This document shows positions 15,773-24,259 of a stretch of DNA of 64,000 nucleotides, one piece after another. The notes under the pieces were generated by a model. That model searched no databases. It worked only from the letters and a program-made list of their open reading frames with translations, and was not told the origin of the DNA. This DNA is from Microlunatus parietis. GTDB taxonomy: Bacteria > Actinomycetota > Actinomycetes > Propionibacteriales > Propionibacteriaceae. Location of the stretch: the NCBI RefSeq assembly GCF_013407955.1, contig NZ_JACCBU010000001.1, positions 2,046,001-2,110,000 of the forward strand, given 5' to 3'. Made by a program: the position numbers and the translations under genes. Each line of letters starts with the position of its first letter. Position 1 is the first letter of the stretch.

Positions 15773-17188
15773 CCGGTGCACCGGCCGTGGCTCCGTCGGC
15801 CACGGCCGGGCCTGCTCCAGTTGGGCGGCGACGGAGATGATCATGGCGTCGGCACCGTACCGGCCGGTCAGCATGACGCCGATCGGCAGCGTGGTGCCGC
15901 CGACCTCGGCGCGGTGCAGCGGCAGGCTGATCGACGGCCGGCCGGTGACGTTGGCCAGGTTGGTCCACGGCGTGTACGCGTACTGCGCAACGAATTCCGC
16001 GACCGGATCAAGATCATTCCTCAAGCCCCCGATCGGCATCGGCGGCTGCGCCAGGGTCGGGGTCAGGATGAGGTCGTACGCCTGCCAGCGATCGGCCACC
16101 GCGCGAGTGATCAACTGAGCCGTCTGCACCGCCTGCGCGAACTGCAGCCCGGTGACGCCGCGGCCGACCTCGCGCAGGTGCCGGGTCAGCGGCGTCACCC
16201 GGTCCTCAGCATCGGCCGGCACCGGAGCCCCGAGCGCGCTGATCGCCCACAGCGCCTCGAACGCCTGCAGCCCGCGTTGCTGAGCCTCGGCCGTCATCGG
16301 CGCGGGCCCGACGTCCACCCGGTGACCGAGTTCGGTCAACAACTCCGCGGTCTGTTCGGCCGCGGCGCGACAGACCGGGTCGACCCCGCCCGGCGTTCCG
16401 TAGAACGGTTCCAGGATCAGACCGATCCGCAACGACCCCGGGTCGGCCGCGCAGGCGTCGAGGAACGGGCCGCCCGGCGGAGCGATGAAGGCGTCGCCCG
16501 GCCAGTCATGGGCCAGCAGGTCGAGTGCCAGGGCGGTATCGCGGACGTCCCGGGTCACCACGCCGTGCGTGCTCAGTCCCGCCGACTCGGCCCCGTACGG
16601 TCCCGGACTGATCCGGCCCCGGGACGGCTTCAGCCCGACCAGCCCACAGCAACTCGCGGGGATCCGGATCGACCCGCCGCCGTCGCTGGCGTGCGCGATC
16701 GGCACGATGCCAGCGGCGACCGCGGCCGCGGCTCCGCCACTGGACCCGCCGGCCGAACGGCTCAGATCCCAAGGAGTACGGGCCGGCGGCGCGACGTCCG
16801 GCTCCGTATAGGGCGGCAACCCGAACTCCGGCGTGCTGGTCTTGCCGACCATGATCGTTCCCGCCTGCCGGAGCAGGGTCACGACACCGTCGTCCACCGG
16901 CGCGGGATCGCCGGCGAGCGCGGCGCTGCCCCGCCGGATCGGCACTCCCGCCACCTGGGTCAGGTCCTTGATCGGACAGGGAACGCCGGCCAGCGCCGGC
17001 AACTCCTCGCCTGCCTTGAGCTGCCGCTCGACCTCGGCCGCCTGCCGGAGCGCGAGCTCGGGGGTCAGCGTCACGAACGCGCCGACCTCCGGCCCCAGCC
17101 GGGCGGCGCGGTCCAAGGTGTCCTCGACGAGTTCGGTCGGCGATTGTGCTCCGGTACGGACAGCACGGGCGACCTCGCGGGCGGTCAT
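15758..17188 (-). CDS. amidase signature family hydrolase
   Basis: A 476-residue amidase. The Ser-cisSer-Lys triad is visible: Lys in GVPCPIKDLT, the cis-serine in RSAGGSSGGAAAAVAAG, and the nucleophile serine in DGGGSIRIPASCCGLVGLKPS. These enzymes hydrolyse carboxylic amides in the cytoplasm; the substrate is not predictable here. ATG at 17188 is preceded in frame by GTG at 17194, an alternative start. There is no GatB/GatC neighbour, so it is not the tRNA amidotransferase subunit. Convergent with the EstB-like gene. Confidence 0.94.
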   Translation of the reverse strand: MTAREVARAVRTGAQSPTELVEDTLDRAARLGPEVGAFVTLTPELALRQAAEVERQLKAGEELPALAGVPCPIKDLTQVAGVPIRRGSAALAGDPAPVDDGVVTLLRQAGTIMVGKTSTPEFGLPPYTEPDVAPPARTPWDLSRSAGGSSGGAAAAVAAGIVPIAHASDGGGSIRIPASCCGLVGLKPSRGRISPGPYGAESAGLSTHGVVTRDVRDTALALDLLAHDWPGDAFIAPPGGPFLDACAADPGSLRIGLILEPFYGTPGGVDPVCRAAAEQTAELLTELGHRVDVGPAPMTAEAQQRGLQAFEALWAISALGAPVPADAEDRVTPLTRHLREVGRGVTGLQFAQAVQTAQLITRAVADRWQAYDLILTPTLAQPPMPIGGLRNDLDPVAEFVAQYAYTPWTNLANVTGRPSISLPLHRAEVGGTTLPIGVMLTGRYGADAMIISVAAQLEQARPWPTEPRPVHRSEAG

Positions 17189-17295
17189 GATCACCCGCAC
17201 ACCGTAGCCCGGGCGGAGATCCGCCCAGTGTGCATGCACTGCATGCGAACGATCATCGGATCCGGAGGGACCGCAGACCCAAGAGGCATCAGCCT

Positions 17296-17617
17296 GTGAT
17301 CGTCCTCGACGCCAACCTGGTCTGGTACCTGATGCGCCGTGATCCGGTGGCTGTCGCACAGGTGGGAGGTCAGGCTGCTCGAACGTGCCTATGAGGCGTT
17401 CTCGGCACGGTCGGGAAGGGGTTCCCCTCCGAGGACCGGGCCGCCGACGAGTACGGCGCTCTGCTCGCGCACCGAGCTCGGAGCGAGAGGCCCAATCAGC
17501 CATGACGACTGTCAGATCGCCGCGATCACGCTCAGCCGAGGAGCGGCCCTGGCAACCCGCAACAGCCGCGACTTCGAGGACTGTGGCCTGCGCGTCCTCA
17601 ACCCGTACGACGAGTGA
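17296..17617 (+). pseudogene. decayed VapC-type PIN toxin gene
   Basis: GTG at 17296 begins VIVLDANLVWYLMRRDPVAV, the first strand and acidic Asp of a PIN domain. After about 30 codons the frame is lost. FPSEDRAADEYGALLAHRAR (from 17422) is in the first frame again, and ISHDDCQIAAITLSRGAALA then TRNSRDFEDCGLRVLNP (to 17617) in another: the C-terminal half of VapC with its Asp and the TRN-x-x-DF motif. At least two frameshifts are needed, and the segment holding the second acidic residue appears deleted. Upstream, an open frame ending GSGGTADPRGISL and overlapping the GTG may be the tail of a lost antitoxin. Confidence 0.75.
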
Positions 17618-17640
17618 TGGCGACCCCGCCGCCGGGGACC

Positions 17641-17940
17641 TCAGGTCCACAGGCGTTGTGCTGGCATCTGCGGACACGCTTCGGAGACATCCTGATCGAC
17701 CGTGACGCGAAGGCCTGAGAATCGCCGCCCGATCGACTCGGCGTAGCGTCGTGCAGCGTCTTCATCGGCACGGTAGGTCGCGAGCGCGCGATTGCCGAAC
17801 CACAGTGTCACGCGATGTTGATCACAAAGCGGCGCCGAGCCGTCCGGATTGCTGACATTCTCGTTCGTCATGCGCAATGTCCAGTTCGTTCGATCGTTGG
17901 AGGTGAGGTCAAGGTGCAGGGGCGGGTCACCGGCCGGCAC
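17641..17940 (-). CDS. small hypothetical protein near the XRE/FAD-oxidase pair
   Basis: A 99-residue protein if read from GTG at 17940; ATG at 17871 (MTNENVSNPDG) is an alternative start. HRVTLWFGNRALATYRADED, then AARRYAESIGRRFSGLRVTV resemble small uncharacterised actinobacterial proteins, recalled rather than checked. Neither start has a clear ribosome-binding site. The frame remains open and coding-like further upstream (TKINDADLDSGGSRSGDP) with no standard start, so the true 5' end may lie near 18030 behind a frameshift. Function unknown. It is divergent from the XRE regulator. Confidence 0.55.
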   Translation of the reverse strand: MPAGDPPLHLDLTSNDRTNWTLRMTNENVSNPDGSAPLCDQHRVTLWFGNRALATYRADEDAARRYAESIGRRFSGLRVTVDQDVSEACPQMPAQRLWT

Positions 17941-18253
17941 CCTGACTTCACCGGACTTGGGGTCGCCAGACCTCGATCCCCCGGAGTCGAGATCGGCGTC
18001 GTTGATCTTGGTTCGAATCCGGACGCATGGTGAGCGTCGGGTGTGGGCCAGACACAGTCGGCACCTGACCCGGTGACCGCGAAAGGATGTCCCGCCGTAC
18101 GACGAGCGCCGGCTGTCAAGAACGCAGGCATCTGCGATCGCTCCATGAGATCAGATGGTGGCGGTAGGTCCCGGCCTCCGACGAGTAGATGCAACCGTCA
18201 AGATCGTCAACTTTCAGGCGAGGACGGTAACGTCAGCGGAAGGAGGGGTGACG
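17941..18253. other. intergenic region upstream of the XRE regulator
   Basis: About 310 bases with no confident gene. The right end holds direct repeats of CGTCAA (within 18195-18212), the motif GGTAAC near 18227 and AGGAGG at 18241-18246, the ribosome-binding site of the XRE gene. The left third may be the 5' part of the minus-strand hypothetical gene. Base composition is less GC-rich than the rest of the window. Confidence 0.4.
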
Positions 18254-19684
18254 ATGGCGGAGTCAGCACCAAACCACGACCTGGTCGCTCTCATGCAGGA
18301 GGCAAACCTCGGCGCTCGCGAGTTCGCGACCGAGGTGAACCGACTGATCGGAACGACCGGCACACCTATCTCGAGGACGGCCCCCTATGCATGGATGAAC
18401 GCCGGTCGCGTCCCCCAGCGCGCAGAGGTGCGGTCATTGGCCGCATTCGTTCTGTCGAAGCGCCTCGGACGACGGGTTTCGGCGGACCAGATCTGGACAG
18501 GGCGTACGGCGGGACCTGCACCCGTCATCGCTGCTACGGACGGGATCGACGGACTGTGGGGAGGGTCGTCCACCCGGCAGGTCCTGGAGCAGTTCCTACA
18601 GGGAGGGATCTTGAACCGCCGGCGCTTCATGCAAATGTCGGGAGCAGCTATAACTGCCGTCGTCACGGCGTACATAGCTGGCCACGACCAAACGCCACAA
18701 GAAGCGCACCGGCTCGTCGGTGAGCATCCCCTTGTGACACAGGTAGAACAGGCCGTCGAATCCCTTCAATATCTCGACGATGACTACGGCGGTGCCGCCA
18801 ACCTCACCTACGTCCGCGCTCAGGTCATGGCCACTGCGGCAGTCCTGCTTGAGGGCGGGCATGACAGCGCGACAGACCATCGACTCCAGATCGCCCTGGC
18901 GGACATTGCTCAGCTTGCCGGGTGGATGGCGTTTGATGCGGGGGACCCCGGTTGGGGGCAACGCTTCATGTTCCTCGGGGTGCGTGCAGCCAAGGAAGCG
19001 GGCTATCGCGACATGGTGGCCCATATCCTCGGCGATCTGTCCTTCCAATCAAGTACCTTCGGCAGCCCACAGGACGCGGTCGACTGGGGCGAAGCAGCCC
19101 TCTCGCTCACAGGCGGCTCCGCTCCCCTCGTCCAGGCAGCTGTCCAGAGCCGACTCGCGTATGCGTACGCGCGAGCCGGCCGACTGGACGATGCACGCAG
19201 GGCCCGTGACAACGGCATCGAACGGTTCTCCCGGCCGCGTGGCGACGAACCGAAATGGCTGTACTTCTTCACCCCGGCACACGTCGAATCCCAGGCGGGC
19301 TATGCCTTGATCCACGGCGGACGTGATCTCCTCGCCCAGGGATCAGCCAAGGCCGGCCGCTCGGCGATGACGGAAGGCATCAGCCTCCTCAGCAACGTCG
19401 GCGCTTGGAACCTCCCGCTGGACATAAAAGGGCAGCGCCGTCGAGCGTTGTTCGAAGGTGCCTGGCTCGCGACAGGTCATTTGCACGGCGGGGACATCGA
19501 ACAGGCGAGCTCCGTCCTGCGCACAACAATCCCACGGCTCCACCAGGTCAACTCACCGCGAAGCGTCGCCGTCCTGACGGAGCTCCGCCGGGAACTCTCT
19601 CGCCGTCGACGCAGCGAATACGCCCGGTCAGTTCTCACCGAACTTGAACCTGCTCTCCGCCGTCGTCGTGCGGTTCCCGCATGA
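18254..19684 (+). CDS. XRE-like helix-turn-helix regulator with TPR-like C-terminal region
   Basis: A 476-residue protein. Residues about 8-80 form a helix-turn-helix region (LVALMQEANLGAREFATEVN, then PYAWMNAGRVP) seen in actinobacterial XRE-type regulators. A hydrophobic NRRRFMQMSGAAITAVVTAY segment follows near residue 118. The C-terminal two thirds are helical, with TPR-like pairs such as VQSRLAYAYARAGRLDDARR. AGGAGG sits 7 bases before ATG at 18254; the nearer GTG at 18248 is too close to it. The gene overlaps the FAD oxidase by 4 bases (ATGA), so the two are coupled. Codon use is less GC-biased than in neighbours. Confidence 0.88.
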   Translation: MAESAPNHDLVALMQEANLGAREFATEVNRLIGTTGTPISRTAPYAWMNAGRVPQRAEVRSLAAFVLSKRLGRRVSADQIWTGRTAGPAPVIAATDGIDGLWGGSSTRQVLEQFLQGGILNRRRFMQMSGAAITAVVTAYIAGHDQTPQEAHRLVGEHPLVTQVEQAVESLQYLDDDYGGAANLTYVRAQVMATAAVLLEGGHDSATDHRLQIALADIAQLAGWMAFDAGDPGWGQRFMFLGVRAAKEAGYRDMVAHILGDLSFQSSTFGSPQDAVDWGEAALSLTGGSAPLVQAAVQSRLAYAYARAGRLDDARRARDNGIERFSRPRGDEPKWLYFFTPAHVESQAGYALIHGGRDLLAQGSAKAGRSAMTEGISLLSNVGAWNLPLDIKGQRRRALFEGAWLATGHLHGGDIEQASSVLRTTIPRLHQVNSPRSVAVLTELRRELSRRRRSEYARSVLTELEPALRRRRAVPA

Positions 19685-20643
19685 ACGACACGGCGTTGGT
19701 CGTCGGCGCCGGCGTATCTGGCCTGACTACCGCGGTCACCATGGCAGAGGCCGGATACAAAGTCACCGTGTGGACCGCCGAGCCACCAGAGCTGACAACC
19801 TCCGCCGCCGCCGGGGCGATGTGGGGACCGTACCTGACCGAGCCGAGGGGCCTCATCCAGCAACTCAGCCTCCGTTCTCTCGACGTGCTCACCGACCTCG
19901 CCGCAGACCCCGCAACCGGAGTAGCCCTGGTCCGTGGAATCGAAGCGGGAAGGACGCCGGTGGATCCGCCCGACTGGGCCGATCTCCTCCCAGACTTCAA
20001 GCTGTGCACGCGACCAGAACTTCCTGCCGGTTTCGTCTCCGGTTGGCGATTCACCGCACCCATCATCGACATGCTGGTGTACCTCAGCTACCTCCGAACT
20101 CGCCTCGAACAGTCCGACGGATCGATCGAGATCCACAAGATCAACACCTTGGCCGAAGCGACGGAATCCAGCGCCCTAGTGATCAACTGCACGGGCTACG
20201 GAGCCGGCGCCGCAGTGCCCGATCCAGCTGTGACAGCGGTCCGAGGCGACCTGATCGTCGTTGACCAGCCACCGATCCGAATCCATGAGTTCTTCAGCGA
20301 GGAGACTGGGCTCTCCCCCGACCTTGTGCACATCTACCCGCAGCGATCCCACGTGATCCTTGGGGGTACCGCGGTCCCGGATGTCGACACACGAGAGCCG
20401 GATGATGCGATCGCCAACGCCATCCTCGACCGCTGTGCAGCGGTTGAGCCGAGACTCAAGGATGCCGCCATCCGAGAACATCGTGTCGGGCTGCGGCCGA
20501 CCAGACCGAAATTGCGGCTCGAAGTCGATACCGACGCCGACTACCGTTCCAAGATCATCCACAACTACGGCCACGGTGGGAGCGGCGTGACGCTCTCCTG
20601 GGGATGCAGCGAGCGCGTTCTGGAACTCACCCAGAACCTGTGA
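19681..20643 (+). CDS. FAD-dependent oxidoreductase, D-amino-acid-oxidase-like
   Basis: A 320-residue flavoprotein. It starts TALVVGAGVSGLTTAVTMAE, the dinucleotide-binding GxGxxG, with TSAAAGAMWGPYL matching the DAAO loop near the flavin. The C-terminal segment HRVGLRPTRPKLRLE contains the G-L-R-P-x-R substrate-carboxylate-binding arginine of D-amino-acid oxidases, and YGHGGSGVTLSWG the final FAD motif. It would oxidise a D-amino acid or related amine to the imino acid with H2O2 release. It is translationally coupled to the XRE regulator; I recall such pairs recurring in actinobacteria. Confidence 0.9.
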   Translation: MNDTALVVGAGVSGLTTAVTMAEAGYKVTVWTAEPPELTTSAAAGAMWGPYLTEPRGLIQQLSLRSLDVLTDLAADPATGVALVRGIEAGRTPVDPPDWADLLPDFKLCTRPELPAGFVSGWRFTAPIIDMLVYLSYLRTRLEQSDGSIEIHKINTLAEATESSALVINCTGYGAGAAVPDPAVTAVRGDLIVVDQPPIRIHEFFSEETGLSPDLVHIYPQRSHVILGGTAVPDVDTREPDDAIANAILDRCAAVEPRLKDAAIREHRVGLRPTRPKLRLEVDTDADYRSKIIHNYGHGGSGVTLSWGCSERVLELTQNL

Positions 20644-20668
20644 CGCAGTTCCGGGCACAACGAGGCCT

Positions 20669-20687
20669 CCTCAGGCATACGCCGAGG
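20669..20687. terminator. hairpin between convergent genes
   Basis: CCTC(A)GGC and GCC-GAGG pair over 7 bp with one bulged A and an ATAC tetraloop, 26 bases after the FAD oxidase stop and upstream of the convergent helicase end. GAGGCCTC at 20662-20669 is an adjoining palindrome. It could terminate both transcripts. Confidence 0.5.
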
Positions 20688-20770
20688 AATCGGGCCCGGT
20701 CACACGGGTGCCGAAGGCGAGGTCACTGGTATGAGGTCGCGGCAGGTTGAGTCAGCCGAAGGCGTGCCGA

Positions 20771-23700
20771 TCATCCCGCGAACAGATCCCGGATGTCGTC
20801 GGCGGTCAGGCCGGCGGCGGACATGGTGTCGCCGCCCAGCACGGCGTCGAAGAGCTCGGCCTTGCGCTCCTTGAGGGCCATCACCTTCTCCTCGATGGTG
20901 TCCCGGGCGACCATCCGGTAGACCATGACGCTCCGGGTCTGGCCGATCCGGTGGGCGCGGTCGACGGCCTGGGCCTCGGCGGCCGGGTTCCACCACGGGT
21001 CGAGCACGAAGCAGTAGTCGGCCTGGGTCAGGTTGAGGCCGAAGCCGCCGGCCTTCAGACTGATCAGGAAGACCGGCACCTCACCGGAGGTGAAGCGCTC
21101 GATCTCGGCGTCGCGCTTCCGGGTGCTGCCGTCCAGATAGCCGTACCCGATGCCGTCGCCGTCCAGCCGTTCCTTGATCAACTTCAGAAAGCCGGTGAAC
21201 TGGCTGAACACCAGCGCCCGGTGTCCCTCGGCGATCACCTCGGACAGCTGCTCGGTCAGCAGATCGATCTTGCTCGAGCCGACGTCGGCGTACTCGGGGT
21301 CGACCAGGCCCGGATCGAGGCTGAGCTGGCGCAGCTTGGTGATCGAGCTCAGGATCGTGAACCGGTTCGAGTCGAGGTCGTCGACCAGGCCGAGCACCTT
21401 CTGCCGTTCCCGCTGCAGATGGGTCTGATAGATCCGCAGCTGCTTCGGCTGCAGCACCACGTCGAGCACCTGTTCGATCTTCGGCGGCAGGTCGAGCGCC
21501 ACCGACTCCTTGGTCCGGCGCAGCATCAGTGGACGGATCCGGCGGCGCAGCCGGCTCAGCCGTTCCGGGTCCTCGCCCCGCTCGATCGGCCGCCGGTAGT
21601 ACTCGGCGAACCGGTCCGGGTGCGGGAACATGCCCGGCGCGACGATCGACAGCAGGGACCACAGGTCCATCAGGCTGTTCTCCAGCGGAGTGCCCGTAAT
21701 CGCCAACTTCACCGAGCAGCGGACCCGCCGTGCCGCCGCATAGGTCCGGGCCCGATGGTTCTTCACGAACTGCGCCTCGTCCAAGATCATTCCGGACCAG
21801 CCGGCCTCGGCATACGCCTCGGCGTCGATCCGCAGCAGGGTGTAGCTGGTGATCACCAGGTCGGCGCCGGCGATCGTCTCGGTCAGCGGCGTCCGGCTCT
21901 TGCCCTCGGTCTTCTCCACCGCGACCACCCGCAGTCCAGGCGCGAACGTGGCCGCCTCGCGGGCCCAGTTGCCGACCACGCTGGTCGGCGCGATCACCAG
22001 CCAGGGCCCATGATCACGATCATCGTCCTGCTGCCGCGCCCGGCAGATCAGGGCCAGCGCCTGCATGGTCTTGCCGAGGCCCATGTCGTCGGCCAGGATC
22101 CCGCCGAGGCCGTTGCGCCACAAGGTGGTCAGCCAGCGATAACCCTCCAACTGGTACGGCCTCATGGTGGCCTCGAGTCCCGCCGGCGGCTCGCTGTCCC
22201 CTTCCGCCACGGTGGTCAGTTCACGCACCGCCGTCGCCCACCGGTCGGACTGGTCGAGCACGACACCGAGGCCGACCAGTTCCTCCCAGACGCTCACCGC
22301 GAGCCGGCTGACCCGGATCGTGCCCGGCTCGTCATCGGTGTCGATGATCGCCCGAGCCTCGTCGATCAGTTCGGCCAACCGGGTGAACTCGGGCCGGTTC
22401 AGCTCCACGTAGACGCCGGTCTCCAAGATCAGATACTCGTCGCCACGGGCCAGGCCGGCGAACAGTTCCTCGAACGGGACCTGCTCGCCGTCGATCGACA
22501 CATCGATCCTCAGGTCGAACCAGTCCGAGGTCTCCGACGTCGTCTCCAGGCTGACCAACGGATCCGACTCGGAGGGGCGGTAGTCCAGCCGGTCACCCTC
22601 GATGATCACCGTGACGCCGGCCTGCTCCAGTTCGTCGATCACCTCGGCCGAGAAGATCGCCGCCGCCATCCCGGCCAGCTCCACGGTGGAAGCAGGCATG
22701 AGTTTTCCCTTGCGCAGCGCGAGTTCCGGGATCCGGTCGTACGGCAGCGGCAGCTCACCCACGGCCCGCGCCTCGGCGGCGGGATCGCGGACCGTGGGCT
22801 GCCGCACCGGCTCGTCGAAGTCGAACCGCTGCGCCGCCCCGGCCACCTGGTAGACCCAGCGCCACTGCAACCGGAGCCGGTGACCCGGCTCGTAGCGGAC
22901 GGTAAGCTCCGGCGTCGGCGGCGCCACCTCGGGCAACTCGACCGAGCCGTCGCTGGAGACGATCGGGGCCTTGCGCCGCACCTGCGGATAGAACTCCCCG
23001 GTGAACCGCGCCTCGTCCGCGGCCGGGATGTCGACGCTGCGCCGTTCGATGATCAACTGGCGCAGCTCGCGCGGGAGCGGTTCGGCCAGCCGATGCAGCC
23101 TGATCCCGCCGTCATGACTGAACAGTCCGTGGGCGGGCTCGCCGAGCAGGCCGATCCGCTCCGGCGGCAGCGCCCGGTCGCCGATCATGATCACCGGTCC
23201 GAGCAGGATCGAACCGTCCAACAGCCGCCGCGCGTCCAGCCGCACCGCGGCATGATCAACTCCGACCTCGATCGGGTCGCGCCCCTCGATCAGGCCGAGC
23301 CCGAGCTCGGGCGCCGCCTCCAGCAATGACCAGACCCGTGGCGCCACCGTGTCGAACGAGATCCACGGCGAGCGCCCGTACACGTACCGCGCCATCGGCC
23401 CACAGGCGAACCTGAACTGCAGCAGCAGATCCTGTTGCTGCTGCGGATAGCCGAGGTGCCGGGCGTCGAGGTCGTCCCAGGAGATGCCGCCGCGGACCCA
23501 GCCCCCGGTGGCCGTGCGCCGGACCGGCCTGGCGCGCAGACTGGGGGTCTCGGTGCCGGTGATGTTGCCCTGGCCGCGGTAGGTGGTCCGCTGGTGCACC
23601 TCGAACTCGATGCCGAGTGCGGTGCCGACGTCGGACGGGGTCGGATCCGGTGCCGTGCTCAGCCGGGTCAGCACCTGCTCCCACTCGGGCCGGTCCAGGC

Positions 23701-24025
23701 TGCGGACCAGCCCGTCCAGCCCGCGGGCGGTGATCAACACGGCGACCGCATGCTTGCAGTCCCGGGCGACCGGGCAGGAGCAGCGGCCGAACGGGATCGT
23801 GCCGCGGCGCGGGTCTGCGTCGTTCAGGCCGACCACGGTCCGGTACGTATGCCCACCGCTTCCCCGGACCGACGCCGTCAGCGTCTTGGTCGCCGAATCG
23901 AACTCCACCCCGGACACATTGCCGCGGCGGGCGTACACCATCCCCCGTGCGTACGTCTCGTGGCCGGCCATGGCGATGACGGCGTCGTTCGACAACGCCC
24001 CCTGCCAACCGTTCGAGCCGCTCAC
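20771..24025 (-). CDS. SWIM zinc-finger SNF2-family helicase
   Basis: A 1084-residue protein. The N-terminal SWIM finger is RCSCPVARDCKHAVAV (Cys82, Cys84, Cys90, His92). A long middle region of strands precedes the SNF2 ATPase: motif I ILADDMGLGKTMQALALI, motif II as MILDEAQFVKN, motif III KLAITGTPLENSLMDLWSLL, then the C-terminal helicase lobe with LVFSQFTGFLKLI, YLDGSTRKRDAEI, LISLKAGGFGLNLTQADY and DRAHRIGQTRSVMVYRM. It is a double-stranded-DNA translocase probably involved in repair or protein displacement; substrates are not known. It is a single-gene unit with its own promoter side facing the antitoxin fragment. Confidence 0.95.
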   Translation of the reverse strand: MSGSNGWQGALSNDAVIAMAGHETYARGMVYARRGNVSGVEFDSATKTLTASVRGSGGHTYRTVVGLNDADPRRGTIPFGRCSCPVARDCKHAVAVLITARGLDGLVRSLDRPEWEQVLTRLSTAPDPTPSDVGTALGIEFEVHQRTTYRGQGNITGTETPSLRARPVRRTATGGWVRGGISWDDLDARHLGYPQQQQDLLLQFRFACGPMARYVYGRSPWISFDTVAPRVWSLLEAAPELGLGLIEGRDPIEVGVDHAAVRLDARRLLDGSILLGPVIMIGDRALPPERIGLLGEPAHGLFSHDGGIRLHRLAEPLPRELRQLIIERRSVDIPAADEARFTGEFYPQVRRKAPIVSSDGSVELPEVAPPTPELTVRYEPGHRLRLQWRWVYQVAGAAQRFDFDEPVRQPTVRDPAAEARAVGELPLPYDRIPELALRKGKLMPASTVELAGMAAAIFSAEVIDELEQAGVTVIIEGDRLDYRPSESDPLVSLETTSETSDWFDLRIDVSIDGEQVPFEELFAGLARGDEYLILETGVYVELNRPEFTRLAELIDEARAIIDTDDEPGTIRVSRLAVSVWEELVGLGVVLDQSDRWATAVRELTTVAEGDSEPPAGLEATMRPYQLEGYRWLTTLWRNGLGGILADDMGLGKTMQALALICRARQQDDDRDHGPWLVIAPTSVVGNWAREAATFAPGLRVVAVEKTEGKSRTPLTETIAGADLVITSYTLLRIDAEAYAEAGWSGMILDEAQFVKNHRARTYAAARRVRCSVKLAITGTPLENSLMDLWSLLSIVAPGMFPHPDRFAEYYRRPIERGEDPERLSRLRRRIRPLMLRRTKESVALDLPPKIEQVLDVVLQPKQLRIYQTHLQRERQKVLGLVDDLDSNRFTILSSITKLRQLSLDPGLVDPEYADVGSSKIDLLTEQLSEVIAEGHRALVFSQFTGFLKLIKERLDGDGIGYGYLDGSTRKRDAEIERFTSGEVPVFLISLKAGGFGLNLTQADYCFVLDPWWNPAAEAQAVDRAHRIGQTRSVMVYRMVARDTIEEKVMALKERKAELFDAVLGGDTMSAAGLTADDIRDLFAG

Positions 24026-24070
24026 CGCACCGAGCGTAGTTCCTCCCGCTGACGGCGTGGCACCGCCGGA

Positions 24071-24232
24071 TCAGGCGCTGGCGGGAAGACTGCGACGGAG
24101 GCGAGCGACGTCGTGCGCCAACTGCTCGGCGATTGCGGCGGGATCATCGTTGCGTTGCGCGGCCAACCCTTGCAGAACCCACCCTCGGACCAGGACCGAG
24201 ACGGGGACACCGGCAAGATCAGCGGCATACAT
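24071..24232 (-). pseudogene. fragment of a ribbon-helix-helix antitoxin-like protein
   Basis: Fifty-three codons from ATG at 24232 encode MYAADLAGVPVSVLVRGWVL, then QGLAAQRNDDPAAIAEQLAH, then an arginine-rich tail. GVPVSVLVRGWVLQGL fits helix A to helix B of RHH (CopG/Arc-like) antitoxins, and the second half fits a toxin-binding helix. The beta strand that should precede it is missing: the upstream frame reaches a stop nine codons earlier. No toxin gene is adjacent. Probably a 5'-truncated antitoxin; it could be a short expressed protein. Confidence 0.4.
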
Positions 24233-24259
24233 CCCGCCCGTAGTACGGAACGAGTCCGG

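Noticed and set aside
18010..18020. GGTTCGAATCC, the consensus T-loop of a tRNA
   Set aside because: The flanking bases give only two Watson-Crick and two wobble pairs for the T-stem, no anticodon or D arm is found upstream, and the acceptor end does not match. The bases also make sense as codons of the minus-strand small gene.
20747..23329. 860-codon open frame antisense to the SNF2 helicase gene
   Set aside because: Its translation is full of Arg, Gln, Pro, Asp and His without domain motifs, as expected for the complement of a GC-rich gene; the helicase frame has all conserved motifs.
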